A DNA stretch of 55,477 nucleotides, from contig JAILRI010000089.1 in the NCBI GenBank assembly GCA_024698555.1, positions 1 through 55,477 of the forward strand, in the 5' to 3' direction. How positions within the stretch are numbered: the stretch's first letter is position 1; the number at the start of each line of letters is the position of its first letter. The stretch comes from Lachnospiraceae bacterium. Lineage in GTDB: Bacteria; Bacillota; Clostridia; Lachnospirales; Lachnospiraceae. Both the position numbers and the translations under genes were made by a program. The notes below the pieces were generated by a model. It saw only the letters and a program-made list of their open reading frames with translations, was not told the origin of the DNA and did no database searches. Below, in pieces: positions 53,255 through 55,477 of this stretch.

Positions 53255-53273
53255 TTGACCTTTGCATCATATG

Positions 53274-53302
53274 ATTATATTACAAAAATGGGGGTTCTTC
53301 AA
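53274..53302 (-). promoter_or_regulatory. Promoter of miaB
   Basis: On the minus strand TTGAAG (53302-53297), a 17-base spacer and TATAAT (53279-53274). Transcription would begin just before the leader hairpin. Confidence 0.82.
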
Positions 53303-53304
53303 GA

Positions 53305-53335
53305 AGAAAACATGATTTTTCCAAATGAAAAATCA
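53305..53335 (-). terminator. Terminator overlapping the stop of the FAD dehydrogenase gene
   Basis: TGATTTTTC (53313-53321) and GAAAAATCA (53327-53335) are perfect arms around CAAAT, followed on the minus strand by TGTTTTCTTC. The TGA stop codon lies inside the stem. The stem is AT-rich, so strength is moderate. Confidence 0.6.
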
Positions 53336-55096
53336 GGACTTTATTGCAGCTGAAACTATTGCCTCATAAACTTTTATCCCGTCTACGGCTGCGCTGGTGA
53401 TGCCTCCGGCGTATCCGGCTCCCTCCCCGCTGGGATAAACTCCTCTCATGCCGGCAGCCTCGAGACCGGCCTCGTTACGTAATATCCTGACAGGCGAAGA
53501 AGTTCTTGATTCAACGCCCATCAGCAGGGTATCTTTATCATCAAACCCTCTGATCTTATGCCCGAAATCAGGAAATGCCTCTTTGATCGCTTCACAGATC
53601 TCTGCCGGCAGGATATTGTGTATATTGCCGTATCCCCACGCTCCTTTTGTGTTCGGCAGCCACCCCGATGCAATGTCCGAAACATTTCCGGGTTCTATAA
53701 ACTCCCCGTACCTCTGAGCCGGGATTTTCCCGCCGCATTCATTAAACGCTCTTTCTTCCATCCTTCTTTGGAATTCTATACCGGCGTTCCATTCATCGCC
53801 CGCGAAATCCCTTCCGTCCACGTTGACTACTATAGCGCTGTTCGCCGTAGCTTCACCCCTGTCAGAATTGCTCATCCCGTTTACCGCAAGCTTACCCGGC
53901 TCAGAAGAAGCATTGACCACAAAGCCGCCCGGACACATGCAGAAGGAATAAACTCCCCGGTCAAGCCTTTCACTGTGGTATGTCAGCTTGTAATCTGCCG
54001 GAGGCAACTGCCTGTAAAGTTTCCCATACTGCGATCTTCCGATCAGATCCTGGGGATGCTGTACCCTGACACCCACTGCAAAAGGTTTCTGTTCCATCAC
54101 AAATCCTTTTCCATGGAGCATTTCAAAGGTATCCCTTGCGCTGTGTCCAATTGCCAGCACCAGAGTTCCGGTTTCGATCGTATATTCCGAAGAGTTTTCC
54201 TTTTCAAATTCAAAATCGTATCTGTTCTTTATTTCGCCCTTATTACTGCCTGCCTGAAATGTTCCGGTGCCATGATCAATCTTTTCAACCACCACCCCGC
54301 AGACCCTGCCGTCACTGTCGAAAGCTATGTCCTTCAATCTGCTGGCGAACCTGACCTCTCCGCCAAGCTCAGTTATCCTGTTTCTGATATTCTTCACTAT
54401 CACCGCCAGCCTGTCTGTCCCCACATGCGGCTTGGCGTTATACATTATGCTCTCATCGGCGCCGTTTTCCACCAGTATGCGGAAAAACTCCACTATCCTG
54501 CCTGCCTTGTCATGTATCATGGTCGAAAGCTTGCCGTCGGAAAATGTGCCCGCTCCGCCTTCTCCAAACTGCACATTCGTATTTGCATCAAGAGAGGCGC
54601 CGCCCCAGAACTCTTCCACCCTGCGTTTCCTGCTGTCCACATCCAACCCGCGCTCTATCACAATAGGTTTAAGCCCTGCCTCAGCCAGCTTATACGCGCA
54701 TATCATCCCAGCCGGACCAAATCCCACTATCACAGGTCTTCCATACGGGGTTCCAAGGCTTCCCGATCCGGAAAGCATTGAATCATCCGCAGTTTTCGAA
54801 ACATCCGAAAGCACTTCTGCCGAAAGTTTATCCACAGGATCCCTATATTTTACTTCTTCTGCCCTGCTGACGTTTTTTACCCTCTTATCAGCCAAAACAC
54901 GAGCTTCATCCTTAACCTGTGCATTGATACTCAGTACATAATGAATGTCATCCTTGTCTCTTGCGTCTATGGAACGCTTTACAAGTGCAAATGAAAAAAG
55001 CTCCGTATCCTTGATGTGCAGAGCTTTAATTACAGATGCGCGCAGATCCGCATCAGTATACGAAAGTTTACTCTTCAGGCCGTTTATCCGAAGCAT
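53333..55096 (-). CDS. FAD-dependent dehydrogenase (NAD(P)/FAD oxidoreductase family)
   Basis: A 587-residue flavoprotein of a widespread uncharacterised family in Firmicutes. The N-terminal 100 residues form a small domain (KALHIKDTELFSFALVKRSIDARDKDD). The FAD-binding loop is VIVGFGPAGMICAYKLAEAGLKPIVIERG. FGEGGAGTFSDGKLST, LAIGHSARDTFEML and FCMCPGGFVVNASSE follow, and GVYPSGEGAGYAGGITSAAVDG closes the FAD site. The substrate is unknown. GGGAG lies 10 bases before the ATG. It starts 5 bases after the stop of the next flavoprotein upstream, so both are in one operon. Confidence 0.92.
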   Translation of the reverse strand: MLRINGLKSKLSYTDADLRASVIKALHIKDTELFSFALVKRSIDARDKDDIHYVLSINAQVKDEARVLADKRVKNVSRAEEVKYRDPVDKLSAEVLSDVSKTADDSMLSGSGSLGTPYGRPVIVGFGPAGMICAYKLAEAGLKPIVIERGLDVDSRKRRVEEFWGGASLDANTNVQFGEGGAGTFSDGKLSTMIHDKAGRIVEFFRILVENGADESIMYNAKPHVGTDRLAVIVKNIRNRITELGGEVRFASRLKDIAFDSDGRVCGVVVEKIDHGTGTFQAGSNKGEIKNRYDFEFEKENSSEYTIETGTLVLAIGHSARDTFEMLHGKGFVMEQKPFAVGVRVQHPQDLIGRSQYGKLYRQLPPADYKLTYHSERLDRGVYSFCMCPGGFVVNASSEPGKLAVNGMSNSDRGEATANSAIVVNVDGRDFAGDEWNAGIEFQRRMEERAFNECGGKIPAQRYGEFIEPGNVSDIASGWLPNTKGAWGYGNIHNILPAEICEAIKEAFPDFGHKIRGFDDKDTLLMGVESRTSSPVRILRNEAGLEAAGMRGVYPSGEGAGYAGGITSAAVDGIKVYEAIVSAAIKS

Positions 55097-55101
55097 GCCT
55101 T

Positions 55102-55477
55102 TTATTCTCCCAAAATTCTTTTCTTATCAAATGTACCAAGAGCTGCCGATCCTCCGGCTACAGCGCCGGTAGTCCACGCCCACTGCAGATTATAACCGCC
55201 GCAGATACCGTCCACGTCAAGCGTTTCGCCCACTACATACAACCCGGAACAAAACTTTGCTTCCATGGTATCATGGTCTATATCGTCGAGGGAGAGGCCT
55301 CCGGTCGTAACCTGCGCGTTTTCATACCCGTAAGTGCCCGATATTTCGATCTCAAAATTTTTAAGCAGGCCTGCAAGCACTTTCAGTTTCAATTCTTCAC
55401 TATCTGCCTTAAGATTTGAATTATTGCTCATCCGAAGAGCCAGATTCAAAAGCTTCCTGTTGATAAGTCCAGTGAGA
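55102..55477 (-). CDS. HI0933/YhiN-family FAD-binding oxidoreductase (N-terminus outside window)
   Basis: The frame is open to the right edge, so only the last 124 residues are seen. LTGLINRKLLNLALR at the edge, GGLSLDDIDHDTMEAKFCSGLYVVGETLDVDG and GGYNLQWAWTTGAVAGG are typical of the C-terminus of HI0933-like (aminoacetone oxidase/YhiN/BaiN) flavoproteins. The full protein usually has about 410 residues. It is directly upstream of another flavoprotein gene and probably shares its message. The substrate is unknown. Confidence 0.9.
   Translation of the reverse strand, partial: LTGLINRKLLNLALRMSNNSNLKADSEELKLKVLAGLLKNFEIEISGTYGYENAQVTTGGLSLDDIDHDTMEAKFCSGLYVVGETLDVDGICGGYNLQWAWTTGAVAGGSAALGTFDKKRILGE

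Noticed and set aside
53558-54781. Open frame of 407 codons on plus opposite the FAD dehydrogenase
   Set aside because: Shadow of the flavoprotein gene on minus, which has full motifs; the plus product is rich in Cys, His and Pro without a fold signature.

Overview
The window reads as one continuous stretch of chromosome from a Gram-positive anaerobe of the Clostridia, most likely family Lachnospiraceae (Butyrivibrio or Lachnospira type). The reasons are the gene order (priA-def-fmt-rsmB-rlmN-prpC-prkC-rsgA-rpe, hrcA-grpE-dnaK-dnaJ, tlyA-nadK-recN, scpA-scpB), a meso-diaminopimelate-type MurE, strong AGGAGG ribosome sites, frequent GTG and TTG starts, and sigma-A promoters with 17-base spacers. 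This placement is inference from gene content; no 16S or tRNA gene is present. Almost everything is on the minus strand; only an HD-GYP gene (671-2032) and a zinc-ribbon membrane protein (43096-44292) are on plus. There is no prophage, integrase, insertion sequence, CRISPR array or rRNA, and no gene-free stretch above 300 bases.

Left part (1-7800): a cut secreted protein with a fibronectin-like domain, a divergent HD-GYP gene, then yraN, an orphan FlhB C-terminal domain, a NifS-type cysteine desulfurase, rsmE, prmA and a lipoprotein that looks like only part of a family-5 solute-binding protein. yraN has no usual start codon. A 133-base nested-hairpin element lies between nifS and rsmE.

Heat-shock block (7809-15667): a textbook CIRCE operator and sigma-A promoter precede hrcA-grpE-dnaK-dnaJ. 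The last gene, joined to dnaJ by a TGATG overlap, encodes a Tet(M)/EF-G-like translational GTPase with a C-terminal NYN (YacP/Rae1) endonuclease domain. This fusion of a ribosomal A-site GTPase with an A-site mRNA nuclease, under chaperone control, is the strongest candidate for an undescribed system here.

Operon 15773-28931: murE, priA, def, fmt, rsmB, rlmN, the phosphatase/kinase pair prpC-prkC, rsgA, rpe and a PilZ protein. It links replication restart, N-terminal formylation and deformylation, rRNA modification, PASTA-kinase signalling, ribosome maturation and probably cyclic-di-GMP sensing.

Middle (29098-42870): glgA with its terminator, recN, yebC, nadK, tlyA, alaS, an aminotransferase, rny, scpB, scpA and a membrane-anchored metallophosphoesterase. 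Several units have near-consensus promoters, and rny has an inverted repeat across its -10.

Right part (42871-55477): the zinc-ribbon membrane protein, an alpha/beta hydrolase, a 51-residue membrane peptide, a HEAT-repeat/RlmL-like methyltransferase with an altered catalytic motif, a LiaF-like protein behind a second copy of the palindromic element, a DUF1015 protein, a pectinesterase without signal peptide, pyrimidine-nucleoside phosphorylase, miaB with a hairpin leader, and two FAD-dependent oxidoreductases, the last cut by the window edge.
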